A stretch of DNA of 64,000 nt. It comes from Flavobacterium jejuense (GTDB lineage: Bacteria; Bacteroidota; Bacteroidia; Flavobacteriales; Flavobacteriaceae). Of this stretch, positions 1 through 9,427 are shown in pieces. The notes beneath the pieces are model-generated. The model was not told the origin of the DNA, did no database searches, and worked only from the letters and a program-made list of their open reading frames with translations. The stretch is from NCBI RefSeq assembly GCF_006491595.2, contig NZ_VEVQ02000012.1:62001-126000 (forward strand), written 5' to 3'. The number at the start of each line of letters is the position of its first letter. Within the stretch, counting starts at the first letter, position 1. Position numbers and translations under genes: made by a program.

Positions 1-135
1 ATTGATTTCAACCTCAACTTGCAAGTGATTTACTAATTGTCCTAAACCCGTTCCTAATACGACTCCAATTTGCGGATTTTGAAATCCTTTCTCTTTTAAA
101 AATGCTGTTGTTGTGTTTAAAATTTCTTGTGTCAT
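1..135 (-). CDS. Purine nucleoside phosphorylase, N-terminal part (runs off the window)
   Basis: The reverse strand from ATG at 133-135 encodes 45 residues without a stop, including IGVVLGTGLGQL, the phosphate-binding loop typical of trimeric purine nucleoside phosphorylases (PNP). The family splits purine nucleosides with phosphate into free base and ribose 1-phosphate in the cytoplasm. Its ATG overlaps the stop of the upstream glycosyltransferase (ATGA, 132-135), so the two are probably translated in a coupled way and this is a member of the arsenosugar-type operon. In that setting it could remove adenine from the ArsS product; this is inference. It could equally be the housekeeping PNP that happens to follow the operon. 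Only the first 45 residues are visible. Confidence 0.8.
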   Translation of the reverse strand, partial: MTQEILNTTTAFLKEKGFQNPQIGVVLGTGLGQLVNHLQVEVEIN

Positions 136-737
136 TGTTTTGTATATTTTTTAAAAAAGGGAATATCTTTTATATCTTCAAAAGTATCGATATCATTTTT
201 TTCTTGTAGTAAATGATAGGTTACCATTTCAATATCTTTTAAAGTATCTTTTAAAACAGTATTCGTTCCCCATTGTTTGTTTTGAAATATATTTTCTGGA
301 ATGGATTTCATTCCCAATAAATAATAGCCTCCGTCTTCAGCTGGACCAATAACAACATCATTTTCATCCAACTTACTAACAGCTTCTTTTATGTCATTAC
401 TTTCTAATGCAATTAAATCTGAGCCAATAATTACTATTTTCTTATAGCCTTCTTCAAATCCTTCTTTAAAAGCATTATACATTCTTATTCCTAAATCCTT
501 TCCTAATTGCAACTTCTTTTGAAACAAATGATTGTCCCACATGTCATTCGTATTGATTTCCTCTGAATACAGCACTCGTTTGTCAAAATCGGTTTCTAAA
601 GCTACTTCCCGAGTATGTTCTAACAAATGAATGTACACTTCTAGTGCATTTTGATTACCAATAGTTGCTGCCAAACGGGTCTTTACTTTTCCTAGTTCAG
701 GGTTTCTGGTAAATATTAAAATTAAATTTTCGTTCAT
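132..737 (-). CDS. CofC-like glycosyltransferase of arsenosugar clusters (TIGR04282 type)
   Basis: A 201-residue GT-A-fold nucleotidyl/glycosyltransferase-like protein. The N-terminus carries FTRNPELGKVKTRLA (about residues 9-23), the nucleotide-binding signature of the CofC/TIGR04282 family. GSD (about 106-108) is the metal-binding motif, and GPAEDGGYYLLG (about 131-142) is the acceptor-side motif. Members of this family occur beside the radical SAM protein ArsS and are presumed to act in arsenosugar assembly. The gene starts one base after the stop of the preceding metallophosphoesterase-like gene and overlaps the PNP start, so it sits inside an operon. A paralogue lies at 7600-8274. The substrate is not known from sequence. 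Confidence 0.85.
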   Translation of the reverse strand: MNENLILIFTRNPELGKVKTRLAATIGNQNALEVYIHLLEHTREVALETDFDKRVLYSEEINTNDMWDNHLFQKKLQLGKDLGIRMYNAFKEGFEEGYKKIVIIGSDLIALESNDIKEAVSKLDENDVVIGPAEDGGYYLLGMKSIPENIFQNKQWGTNTVLKDTLKDIEMVTYHLLQEKNDIDTFEDIKDIPFFKKYTKQ

Positions 738-738
738 T

Positions 739-1566
739 TTAAAATTGGATTGGTTGTCCTTGTAATTTCGTTTCTTGCTCTGGTAAAATTTCGGTATTAT
801 CCCAAATTCCGGTTAGAATCGTTTTGGCATACTCATTGGGTAAACCATTATCTAACATTAAACTATTGGCTAAACTATGATTATAAGTTAAACTTTTATG
901 TTTGAAAGTTAACGAATTATTCTTTTCTTCTAAAATAACATACCAAACACTTGGATTTCCATCATTTGCAGGCATGCCAATCACACCAGGGTTTAACCAC
1001 AATAAATCGTTATACTCATCATGAAAAGGCAAGCCACAATGACCAGCAATAATCACATCACTTTTAGTTCCTTCAAAATTAGAAATTTTCTTTTCCCAAG
1101 GAGTTGATTTAAAAATAAATTCAGAGGTATTGAAATAAGAACCGTGAACCAAGGTACACTTTTTATTGGCAAACTCAAATTGGATGTATTCAGGTAAACT
1201 ACTTATAAAATTCAAAGAATCATTTGTTAATTTACTTTTAGCATAAGGATACCAAAGTTGGGAAAAACCATCGCAACGAGAACCTTTTATGAAGTCGCAA
1301 CCACAATCTTCTGCATTCTCACTAAGTTGAATTTCTACGTTTCCAGCAATACTTCTTGCATTCCATTTTTTGAAAAACTGAATGGTTTCTTCAGGTTGGG
1401 CACAATAGCCAATAATATCTCCTGTACAAATACAATTTTCAGGATTAATATTCTCATTTTTGGCCACCTCTGCTAAAGCTTCCAAAGCTTGAAGGTTACT
1501 ATAAACGCCTCCAAACAATAAAACTTTACCTTTTAATCGACCTATATTTTTTATTTTTTTATCCAT
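739..1566 (-). CDS. Metallophosphoesterase-like protein with degenerate metal site
   Basis: A 275-residue protein with the calcineurin-like phosphoesterase layout. GD (49-50), GNxE (75-78), an isolated His (H141) and GH (175-176) are in the usual order and spacing. The first motif, normally DxHxN, reads GVYSN (20-24), so the Asp and His ligands are replaced by Gly and Tyr. The last motif, normally GHxH, reads GHCG. Classic two-metal hydrolysis is therefore doubtful. The protein is rich in cysteine (C45, C47, C55, C88, C90, C98, C137, C177), which might suit a thiophilic ligand such as trivalent arsenic; this is speculation. It overlaps the symporter gene by 16 bp and sits one base from the next glycosyltransferase gene, so it is co-transcribed with the arsenosugar-type cluster. 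Confidence 0.75.
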   Translation of the reverse strand: MDKKIKNIGRLKGKVLLFGGVYSNLQALEALAEVAKNENINPENCICTGDIIGYCAQPEETIQFFKKWNARSIAGNVEIQLSENAEDCGCDFIKGSRCDGFSQLWYPYAKSKLTNDSLNFISSLPEYIQFEFANKKCTLVHGSYFNTSEFIFKSTPWEKKISNFEGTKSDVIIAGHCGLPFHDEYNDLLWLNPGVIGMPANDGNPSVWYVILEEKNNSLTFKHKSLTYNHSLANSLMLDNGLPNEYAKTILTGIWDNTEILPEQETKLQGQPIQF

Positions 1567-2885
1567 TTTGGTACACTATATAAAATGACACATGTTAGAA
1601 TTCCCCATATATTTACCCAAAGTAAATCCGCATATTTTCCTTCTGTAAAAATGAGCTCTTTTGGAAACCATTTAAAAACTAGGAGAAAACCGAATACTAA
1701 ACCTCCTATTACACTCAGATAGAAACTTATTTTTGGCGCTTTCATATTCCAAAACAAAAAAACAGGTGTTAACCCAATAACCATAGTTCCTGAAATTGTA
1801 GTTGCCGATAAAATTTCAGCATTTAGAAAAACAGGAATAGTTCCTAAAAGTGCTAAAACCAACATTGCAAGTCTTCCAAAAGTAACAGATTTACCCAGTT
1901 TTAAGTCGATTGCTGTTAATTTTGAAAAAGAAGAAAACGTAGAATCTATAGTTGAGGCCGCTGAAGTAATCATTATGAAATTGATTACGAGTAAAATGAC
2001 AATTCCAAAAGCTTTTCCCACTTCAAAGGCAGCATCACCAGTCATTCCTTTTGTCTTGGCATATACACCAATTACACTGAATAAAAGGATACATAAACCT
2101 CCTAAAAAGCTTGCCCATAAAAAACTTTTTCGAGTTACTTTTGGTGAACTAATAAAAGCTCTATCTGTTAAAACAGGATCATGAAAAGGATAACTAAAAG
2201 ACTGAATAATAGCTACAAAAAATAGATTTAAACCCAATTCGAAGCTCCACGTACTTGATGTGGCTACTTCTTTTACAGAAAAACTTTCCATAGAGAAAAC
2301 TTTCCATAAAATGATTACTAATAAAACCGAGAACAATATCATTTGAATAACATCAGTAAAAATGGAACTGCTTAAGCCTCCTTTTATAGAATAAGCCAAT
2401 ATTAAACCTGTAAAAACAAGAATTGCTGTATAATATCCCGAACTTCCTGGCACTCCAAAATAATTACCAATCACCATTGTATTGCTCCAAACTTCATTAA
2501 AAAGTCGGATAGCAATTAAAATGGAAAATAGTAACATCGCTTTTTTGCCAAATTTAGTAGTCAAAAATTCATGAATACTACTGAAATTTCCTTTTGTACG
2601 CAATTGATAAATTAAAATTCCAGCAATGGCAAAAGACAAATAATAACCTGCATAAGCTAGACCACCAACAATACCAAATTCTAAACCTAGATTTGCTGCA
2701 TTAGTAATGCTTTTGGCAAAAATCCAAGAGATAATTAAACTACCTGTAAGCACCATTGTATTGGGTGCTTTGCTGTCGTTTATTGCTTTAAAAAATTGAT
2801 CCTTTGTTTTCGCTAATGGAGACAGAAAAAACAGTATCAAACTAGATACAATCATTACTGCCCATTGCCAATTTATTATTTCCAT
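1551..2885 (-). CDS. Sodium:solute symporter family permease
   Basis: A 444-residue integral inner-membrane protein with about a dozen hydrophobic segments and the sodium:solute symporter (SSS) pattern. It has an N-terminal segment followed by a loop with KTKDQFF, a conserved SYSIKGG-like segment (LAYSIKGGLSSSIFTDVIQM, about 165-184) and a later TSAASTIDSTFSSFSKL helix matching the family sodium-site region. It is somewhat short for the family (usually 450-550). The family imports sugars, nucleosides, vitamins or organic acids with sodium. It follows SusD by 7 bp and overlaps the next gene, so outer-membrane uptake (SusCD) and inner-membrane uptake are encoded together. The solute cannot be read from sequence; an organoarsenical or arsenosugar precursor is a guess from context. 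Confidence 0.88.
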   Translation of the reverse strand: MEIINWQWAVMIVSSLILFFLSPLAKTKDQFFKAINDSKAPNTMVLTGSLIISWIFAKSITNAANLGLEFGIVGGLAYAGYYLSFAIAGILIYQLRTKGNFSSIHEFLTTKFGKKAMLLFSILIAIRLFNEVWSNTMVIGNYFGVPGSSGYYTAILVFTGLILAYSIKGGLSSSIFTDVIQMILFSVLLVIILWKVFSMESFSVKEVATSSTWSFELGLNLFFVAIIQSFSYPFHDPVLTDRAFISSPKVTRKSFLWASFLGGLCILLFSVIGVYAKTKGMTGDAAFEVGKAFGIVILLVINFIMITSAASTIDSTFSSFSKLTAIDLKLGKSVTFGRLAMLVLALLGTIPVFLNAEILSATTISGTMVIGLTPVFLFWNMKAPKISFYLSVIGGLVFGFLLVFKWFPKELIFTEGKYADLLWVNIWGILTCVILYSVPKWIKK

Positions 2886-2892
2886 TTAGTTT

Positions 2893-4335
2893 TTATTCAT
2901 CCCACCAAACTGGGAAATTGATACTGTTATCGTTTGTTGCGTTTGCCGCTTGGATGTAATTTTCTCTATTCAAAGCTTCCTCTTCCGCTGGATAAGGCAT
3001 TCTTATTGGAATAAGATTGTTATTTAAACTAGCTGAAATAGCACGTAATTCTGGGAAACCCGTTCTTCTATATTCTACCCAACCTTCATAACCATTAATA
3101 ATGTTAGCTATCCATTTTTGCGTTACAATTTGTTGTATTGGACTTGATCCAACAGCATTATAAGCAGCTGCTCCTGTTAAATAATTTGTTGGTAAAGGAG
3201 TATTCCAATATTCGAATGCCAATGCTACTCCATTTTCATATAAAGTTTGCCCATCAGCATTTATCAATCCTCTCTCTGCAGCTTCCGCTAAAGCGAATTG
3301 CACTTCCCAAGCAGTAATAAAATTAGCATCTAAAGTTGACGTATCTTCTCTAAAAATAGTTCCAGCTAACGAATAATTTGATAGTGCTACTGAAGTACTT
3401 GAAGCGTCAATTCCATTTAACAAACCATTAAATTCTCCCGAAGTAGAGTTAGAAAAAGGCCTAAAGAGTTTACTAATCCGTGTATCGTTTAAATCTGTTA
3501 AAATGACTTCCATAGTTTCAGATAAAACGAAATTATTAAAGTCACCAATACGTAATTGTGCTAATCTAAAACTATTAGGAGCAGTATTTGTAAAATTATA
3601 AATAGCATTTTGTCCGTTTGTTAGCATAAAGTCACCCTCATCATATAGCGCTTGCAATTGCGATGAAACATCCACTTTTGAAGAAATGCGTAATAAATAT
3701 TTAATTTTTAATGATTTTGCAAAACGAATCCAAGATTGCAAATTACCATTGTATAAGATATCTCCTTGTAACGGAATAGCATCTGAATAGTTTTCTATGG
3801 CAGCAATTCCTTTATCCAAATTGTCTAATATCCCTTTTGGATCTAAATAGATACTTTCTTGTGTATTATATGCTGGAGTTACTTCTCCATTTGTCCCATT
3901 GAAAGCTTCAAAATAAGGAACATCACCAAACAAATCCGTTAAACCTGCTGCCATATATGCTTTCAATATTAATGCTGGGCCTTCATACACTTTTAAAGTA
4001 CTTGTTTGTCTTGCTTGTTTTAAAATAATTTCATTATCTCTCAAATTCTTATAAAAAACTGGCCATGGATTTCCTCCTAATTGTGGTGATTTTAAAGCAT
4101 GACGGTCAAATAAATTAAAATCCAATGCGGTTCTATGTTGAGAAAGTAAATCGCCTGCAACAAAACCCTCATAACTCATATTTTCTCCAAAATCATAAAT
4201 GACTTGACGTAGCAATAAACTTGGTTGCACCGAATTTGGAGCATTTGGATTGGTATTTATTTCTTCAAAATCTTTCGTACAACTACTTAAAGAAATAAAC
4301 AAAAGTGTTGCTATTGTATATAGTATATTTTTCAT
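2893..4335 (-). CDS. SusD/RagB-like outer-membrane lipoprotein
   Basis: A 480-residue protein with a lipoprotein signal peptide (LLFISLSSC, Cys about residue 19) followed by TKDFEEINTNPNAP, the usual start of the SusD_like_2 branch. The body shows the TPR-like helical repeats and C-terminal VEYRRTGFPEL and IRMPYPAEEEALN segments of that family. SusD proteins form the lid over the SusC barrel and capture ligand at the cell surface. The gene follows susC by 12 bp. It is unusual to find such a pair without glycoside hydrolases or sulfatases nearby; here the neighbours are arsenosugar-type genes. The ligand is unknown. Confidence 0.92.
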   Translation of the reverse strand: MKNILYTIATLLFISLSSCTKDFEEINTNPNAPNSVQPSLLLRQVIYDFGENMSYEGFVAGDLLSQHRTALDFNLFDRHALKSPQLGGNPWPVFYKNLRDNEIILKQARQTSTLKVYEGPALILKAYMAAGLTDLFGDVPYFEAFNGTNGEVTPAYNTQESIYLDPKGILDNLDKGIAAIENYSDAIPLQGDILYNGNLQSWIRFAKSLKIKYLLRISSKVDVSSQLQALYDEGDFMLTNGQNAIYNFTNTAPNSFRLAQLRIGDFNNFVLSETMEVILTDLNDTRISKLFRPFSNSTSGEFNGLLNGIDASSTSVALSNYSLAGTIFREDTSTLDANFITAWEVQFALAEAAERGLINADGQTLYENGVALAFEYWNTPLPTNYLTGAAAYNAVGSSPIQQIVTQKWIANIINGYEGWVEYRRTGFPELRAISASLNNNLIPIRMPYPAEEEALNRENYIQAANATNDNSINFPVWWDE

Positions 4336-4347
4336 CTTATTCTTTTT

Positions 4348-7300
4348 TTAGAAGTTAAAACCTAGTTTAAAACCGATACTTCTTGTTATTGCATAACTCA
4401 TATCCTCTACTCCACTGACAAACCCATTTCCTTGAACTGCTAATTGTTCTGGATCAAAATGTGGGTTTTCGGTGAAAGCCAATAAATTATTTCCTATAAC
4501 AGACATGTTTATTTGACCACCATCTTTTAACCCTAAAAATCCTTCTTTAATTGCAAAAGAATAGCTCACAGAAAACTGTCTTAATTTTAAGAAAGAAGCA
4601 TCATAGATGTTATTTTCTTCATGATTTCTATCATAATATTGACGGTAATAACTTTCTGCTGAAACAGCAACTGTATTTGGTTCCTCAGTTACGGTTACTC
4701 CTTGAGCAATGATTCCTTCTGTTGGTCTGTATGCGGTTTCTGCTAATTGTCCTCCTACATTTCCTAATGCTTTTGTTCTTGACACTATTTCGCCACCTTG
4801 TCTCCAATCAAAAAGAAAGCTTACATTCCAGTTTTTGTAAGTAAAATTATTGGACCAACCTAAAGTAAAATCTGGATTATAATTGCCTATTTTTTGTAGA
4901 TTATTATCCGCAATATAACGTCCTTGGTCATCAATAATAAACTGTCCTTGATCATTTTTTAAATATCCTGTTCCATAAATATCACCAACTCTTCCTCCTT
5001 CTTCTACTTGAAACCAAACCGTTTGGTTAGCACTATCGTAAATTCTGCTGTAAGCTAATGTTAAACGTCCTCCTTCTTGAGGCAAATCTTTAATTATGGA
5101 GCGATTTTTTGCAAAATTAAAAGTAGTATTCCATTTAAAATGTTCTGTTTTAATAGGAGTTACTCCTAAAATAATCTCAACACCTTGCGTATTAACTTTT
5201 CCTCCATTTACTACTTGTTGATTATATCCCGAAGAAATAGCAATTGGCAATGAAATAATCTGATCTACCGTATTTGCATTATAATATGTAAAATCTAAGT
5301 TTAATCTATCCTTAAAAAAACGAATATCTGTTCCAACCTCATAAGAAGTAGTTTGTTCTGGTTTTAAATTTGCGTTTGGAATAAAATTTTGATTGCTAAA
5401 AGTAGGCTGACTATTGAATGGTGTTTGTGATACAAATGCTCCTGAAGTTTGATAAGGTCCTGTATCATTTCCAACTTGTGCAATACTAGCTCTTAATTTT
5501 GCGAAAGAAATTACAGTTGGTAATTTAGTGACATTAGAAACAATAAAACTTGAAGATACGGAAGGATAGAAAAAGGAAGTTCCATCCACTGAAAAAGGTG
5601 TAGCCAATGCACTTGACGAATCATTTCTTGCAGTAATATCTAGGTATAAGTAATCTTTGTATCCTAATTTTAGTAACCCATATAAAGAATTGATTCTTTT
5701 TTTGCTTTCAAACTGAAAAACCTCAACGGGAGAAGCTGCATTATTTAAATTAAAGATACCTGGTTGAGCCAAATTAACCGTTTGCGATTGTTTTGTTGAT
5801 GCCATTCTATCCATTCTATTGCCTCCGAAAGAAACGTCGTAAGAAAAGTCATTAAGAGTATTAGAATAGTTCAACAAAAAATCAGTATTTACCTCTCTAT
5901 ATTTTACATCATGTTCTGCATAACCTCCATTTTTAAAACGATTGCTACTGAAATTACGTCTCATTTTTCTCGTTTCAGTACTGTAATCCATACCTGTTCT
6001 AACTGTAAAAGTAAGATTCTTAGCAATTTCTTGTTTTAGTTGTAAATTCCCAAAAACTCTATCTCTTTCAAATGAATTTCTATTTTCCAATAAAGTAAAA
6101 TAAGGATTATCAAAATAAGTATAATTAAACGAAAATTGCTGAATCCCTTCCAAACCAGGTTGCCAATAATTTCTTAGGCTTCCAATATCTAGAGAACGAG
6201 GTCCCCAACCAACTAAAGAATAATTCACATTTTCACTACCATATCCATTTGATGGCCTATTATCACTATTAGAATTTACATAATTAATTGAAGAAGAAAT
6301 GGTCGTTTTATCTGAAGGATTGAAGTTCAGTTTAGCGGCAATAGTTTGTCTGTCTAAATTCACTCCTGGAATAATCCCATCACTTCTCAAATCAGTAAAA
6401 GACAAACGATAATTTCCGTTTTCAAATCCGTTAGCTATAGCTATATTATTAATAGTAGTTGTGCCCGTTCTATAAAAATTTTTTAAATTATTTGGGTGCG
6501 ATTCAAAAAGGGTTGGTGTAATCGCTAATCCATTATAAAGAGAAGTATCACCACCACGAACGAAAGTACCGTCTGGTAATTGCACTGGGCTATCAAATTG
6601 CGGTACTAATATTCCTACATCCAATCTTGGTCCCCAAGAATAACTAATTAAGTCATTTGTTCCACCACCTAAACCATCAACAAAAGCAAACTGTCCTGAA
6701 TTTCCTTGACCATACTCATTTTGAAATTCAGGTAATTGAAAAGCAGAATCAACGGTTAGCGATGTATTGAAACTTACACTAAATCCTTTTTTCTTATTTC
6801 CATCTTTTGTTTTAATGACGATAACACCATTTGAAGCTCTTGTTCCATATAAAGCAGCGGCACTTGGTCCTTTTAAAACAGAAACTGATTCAATGTCATC
6901 AGGATTGACTTCCATAGCACCATTACCATAATCAATTTCTTGGAAACCTGCAGCTGCTTCATTGGTAAAATTAAAAACCGTTTCATTGTTAATAGGAATT
7001 CCATCCACAACAAATAGAGGGTTATTATTTGAAAAAGAAGCTTCCCCACGAATTGTTATTTTTGAAGATGAACCCACTCCTGTTGCTCCTTGAGTTATAG
7101 CAACACCTGCAACTTTACCTGCTAAATTATCCAAAAAATTTACTGTTTTAACTTCTTCTAGATCTTTTGTTTGAAGGGTTTGAACCGTATACCCTAACTC
7201 TTTAGATTCTCTTTTTAAACCTAATGCCGTGACTACAACCTCTTTTAAGTTTTCGGCATCTTCTTCAAGACTAACATTAATAATAGTTTGGTTTCCAACA

Positions 7301-7539
7301 AGTATTGTTTGTTTTTTATACCCTAAATAGGAAAAGGTAATTTTATCATTTATAGAAGAAACGGACATAACATACATCCCGCTTTCATCAGAAGTAGTCC
7401 CTTTTGATTGATTTGATGTTATGTTTACGTATGGTAAGGCAACTCCATCAATTTTACTAGTTACCTTTCCTTTAATTGTTATTTGTGCATAGCCAACACA
7501 TGAAAATACGAGTAGCAAGAAAATATAAATTTGCTTCAT
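4348..7539 (-). CDS. SusC/RagA-family TonB-dependent outer-membrane transporter
   Basis: A 1063-residue TonB-dependent receptor. In order it has a signal peptide (cleavage after ..CVGYAQ), a carboxypeptidase-regulatory-like domain (about 20-95, with ITIKGKVTSKIDG), the LKEVVVTALG box, a plug domain with the SusC signature NNNPLFVVDGIPIN (about 171-184), and a long beta-barrel ending in an aromatic residue (..GFKLGFNF). SusC proteins import oligosaccharides, peptides or other bulky solutes using TonB energy. The gene lies in the same direction as ArsS and the glycosyltransferases, 60 bp after the upstream gene. A short inverted repeat (TTCTGA/TCAGAA) in that gap could modulate readthrough, but no clear terminator is seen. 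Confidence 0.95.
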   Translation of the reverse strand: MKQIYIFLLLVFSCVGYAQITIKGKVTSKIDGVALPYVNITSNQSKGTTSDESGMYVMSVSSINDKITFSYLGYKKQTILVGNQTIINVSLEEDAENLKEVVVTALGLKRESKELGYTVQTLQTKDLEEVKTVNFLDNLAGKVAGVAITQGATGVGSSSKITIRGEASFSNNNPLFVVDGIPINNETVFNFTNEAAAGFQEIDYGNGAMEVNPDDIESVSVLKGPSAAALYGTRASNGVIVIKTKDGNKKKGFSVSFNTSLTVDSAFQLPEFQNEYGQGNSGQFAFVDGLGGGTNDLISYSWGPRLDVGILVPQFDSPVQLPDGTFVRGGDTSLYNGLAITPTLFESHPNNLKNFYRTGTTTINNIAIANGFENGNYRLSFTDLRSDGIIPGVNLDRQTIAAKLNFNPSDKTTISSSINYVNSNSDNRPSNGYGSENVNYSLVGWGPRSLDIGSLRNYWQPGLEGIQQFSFNYTYFDNPYFTLLENRNSFERDRVFGNLQLKQEIAKNLTFTVRTGMDYSTETRKMRRNFSSNRFKNGGYAEHDVKYREVNTDFLLNYSNTLNDFSYDVSFGGNRMDRMASTKQSQTVNLAQPGIFNLNNAASPVEVFQFESKKRINSLYGLLKLGYKDYLYLDITARNDSSSALATPFSVDGTSFFYPSVSSSFIVSNVTKLPTVISFAKLRASIAQVGNDTGPYQTSGAFVSQTPFNSQPTFSNQNFIPNANLKPEQTTSYEVGTDIRFFKDRLNLDFTYYNANTVDQIISLPIAISSGYNQQVVNGGKVNTQGVEIILGVTPIKTEHFKWNTTFNFAKNRSIIKDLPQEGGRLTLAYSRIYDSANQTVWFQVEEGGRVGDIYGTGYLKNDQGQFIIDDQGRYIADNNLQKIGNYNPDFTLGWSNNFTYKNWNVSFLFDWRQGGEIVSRTKALGNVGGQLAETAYRPTEGIIAQGVTVTEEPNTVAVSAESYYRQYYDRNHEENNIYDASFLKLRQFSVSYSFAIKEGFLGLKDGGQINMSVIGNNLLAFTENPHFDPEQLAVQGNGFVSGVEDMSYAITRSIGFKLGFNF

Positions 7540-7599
7540 TTTTATTTATTAGTATATCATTAATATTGTTCTGAAAAATCAGAATAAAAAAATTATATA

Positions 7600-8274
7600 C
7601 TAAATAGGTGAGCCTTTATTATAAGCGGTGGATTGGTAAAGAAAAAAGAATTTTTCAAATACTGAAGTTGAAATAATGGCATTTCTTATTCTAATTTGTA
7701 ATAACAAGTGATACAAATTAGCGTATACCTTTTTAAAGCAATTAATAAAAGCATTGACATCCTTTAGATTATCAATATCTGAAAGTACTTCCAAGGAAGA
7801 AACACTAATTGAGTTACTAATAAAAAGTTTCGTTAAGACTGTTGCTAAATTTTGTTTTTGCCAAGGTAATTTTAAAAATAAATTGGCATCAAAATGCTCT
7901 TTTTTTATTCCTAAAAGGTAAAAACCTCCATCAGTAGCACTTCCTAATACAATATCCGTATTATATAATTCCTGATTTACTTTTACTAACTTACTAGTTG
8001 TTAAGTGAGGAGTATCATTACCAATAATAATAAGTGAGTCAAATCCTACATCATAAACAGATTGAATGGCATTGATAAACCTTTCACCAAATGACGAACC
8101 TCTTTGTTCTTTTTCTGTTACTAAAAAATAAGGCAAATTAGTTTTTTTAACTAGCTGTAATGTATGTTCATTGAGAGATTCAAAGACTTCTTTCGAATAT
8201 AGGAATGGCTTACGCGTTGCTTCATATTCAGCAGAATTTGCAAAAATTAAAATAGCAGTTTTTAAATCTTTCAT
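7600..8274 (-). CDS. Divergent CofC-like glycosyltransferase, second copy in the cluster
   Basis: The protein is 224 residues from the preferred ATG at 8272-8274; the frame stays open to 8304, but that would overlap arsS and adds an unlikely leader. It has the same fold signature as the 132-737 gene: a hydrophobic first strand (AILIFANSAEYE), IIGNDTPHL in place of the GSD motif, and SATDGGFYLLGI near the middle. The nucleotide-binding stretch GxxKTRL is not recognisable (the region reads YEATRKPFLYSKE), so catalysis may be altered or the protein may be a partner of the other copy. It follows arsS by 8 bp. Assignment to the TIGR04282-type family is by motif; its role in arsenosugar formation is inferred from context. 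Confidence 0.78.
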   Translation of the reverse strand: MKDLKTAILIFANSAEYEATRKPFLYSKEVFESLNEHTLQLVKKTNLPYFLVTEKEQRGSSFGERFINAIQSVYDVGFDSLIIIGNDTPHLTTSKLVKVNQELYNTDIVLGSATDGGFYLLGIKKEHFDANLFLKLPWQKQNLATVLTKLFISNSISVSSLEVLSDIDNLKDVNAFINCFKKVYANLYHLLLQIRIRNAIISTSVFEKFFFLYQSTAYNKGSPI

Positions 8275-8282
8275 ATTACAAA

Positions 8283-9335
8283 TTAAGCTACAACTCCTTG
8301 ACAACTACTACCCGCTCCAGCAGTACAGCCATAACAATGCTGTGAAATAATAATGTTTCTATTACTTAATTCTTCTTCATTAAAATCAGATATATGCTTT
8401 GACTTTGAGGCTACTTTTAAACCTAACATTTGATTGAAATCGCAATCATATAACCAACCATTCCAACTTACAGATACAGTATTAGTACACATCACATTAG
8501 CTACTGCAGCAGGATTATAAGCTTCTACCAAGGTATACATGTAATCTTCATAATTATCTGAGGCAATTAAGTAATCTAAAAATCGAGAGATTGGTAAATT
8601 TGTAATAGCAAATAAATTATTAAAATCAATATTATAGTCTTCTTTCAATGCTTTTTTAAAGTCTTTTTCCATTGAAAATTGGTCGCTTGGTAAAAAAGCT
8701 CCAGATGGATTGTAAACTAAATCTAATTTCAAATCACTTCCTGATATTCCATAACCCACCGCATTTAGTTCTTGTAATGCTTTTATTGATTTATCAAAAA
8801 CACCGTCACCTCGTTGCACATCAGTCTTTCCTTTGGTCCAGTGAGGCATTGAACTTACTACATGAACATTATGTTTTTTGAAAAAATCAGGTAAATCATA
8901 ATATTTTTCATTGGCTCTTATAATAGTTAAGTTAGAACGAACAATAAAGTCTTTCACTCCTATTTTTGAAGCTTCTTCTACAAACCATCTAAAATTAGGG
9001 TTCATTTCAGGAGCACCACCTGTTAAATCAAGTGTATTGACTTCAGTAGTTTTTAAAACCTCCAAGATTTGTTGCATGGTTTCAACAGTCATAATTTCTT
9101 TTCTATCAGGACCTGCATCGACATGACAATGCGCACAAACTTGGTTGCACATGTATCCTACATTTATCTGTAAAATTTCAATTTTCTTAGGTTTTAAAGG
9201 ATACTGATTGGATTTTTTTATTTGATCAGCAAATGTTGGTAAAGAACCGTCATTAAAGATTCCGTTAGAAAGTATTTCTAATTGTTTCTCCGTTTTAGAC
9301 AATGGACTATCTTTAGCTTGAAGCGATTTTAACAT
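8283..9335 (-). CDS. arsS: Radical SAM protein ArsS (arsenosugar biosynthesis)
   Basis: A 350-residue radical SAM enzyme. The cluster motif CNQVCAHC gives C63, C67 and C70 for the 4Fe-4S centre, followed by HVDAGPDR. TGGAPEMNP (about 100-108) is the SAM-binding GGE-type motif. The C-terminal Cys-rich segment HCYGCTAGAGSSCQG (about 333-347) is the hallmark of this family, some members of which carry selenocysteine there. ArsS is known to transfer the 5'-deoxyadenosyl group of SAM to trivalent dimethylarsenic, making the nucleoside precursor of arsenosugars. Neighbours on both sides fit: the AhpD-like protein typical of this cluster upstream and CofC-like glycosyltransferases downstream. The arsenic methyltransferase ArsM that would supply its substrate is not in the window. 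Confidence 0.92.
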   Translation of the reverse strand: MLKSLQAKDSPLSKTEKQLEILSNGIFNDGSLPTFADQIKKSNQYPLKPKKIEILQINVGYMCNQVCAHCHVDAGPDRKEIMTVETMQQILEVLKTTEVNTLDLTGGAPEMNPNFRWFVEEASKIGVKDFIVRSNLTIIRANEKYYDLPDFFKKHNVHVVSSMPHWTKGKTDVQRGDGVFDKSIKALQELNAVGYGISGSDLKLDLVYNPSGAFLPSDQFSMEKDFKKALKEDYNIDFNNLFAITNLPISRFLDYLIASDNYEDYMYTLVEAYNPAAVANVMCTNTVSVSWNGWLYDCDFNQMLGLKVASKSKHISDFNEEELSNRNIIISQHCYGCTAGAGSSCQGVVA

Positions 9336-9427
9336 AGTTTATAGTTTAATCAAATTTGGTAATCTTAACAAAAATAATGCAATCACTTCTTACAAAATGT
9401 TAGCTATTTTACATATATACGAGAAAA

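Noticed and set aside
7569-7584. TTCTGA/TCAGAA hairpin between the second GT and susC
   Set aside because: Only a 6-bp stem and no downstream T-run on the minus strand; too weak to call a terminator.
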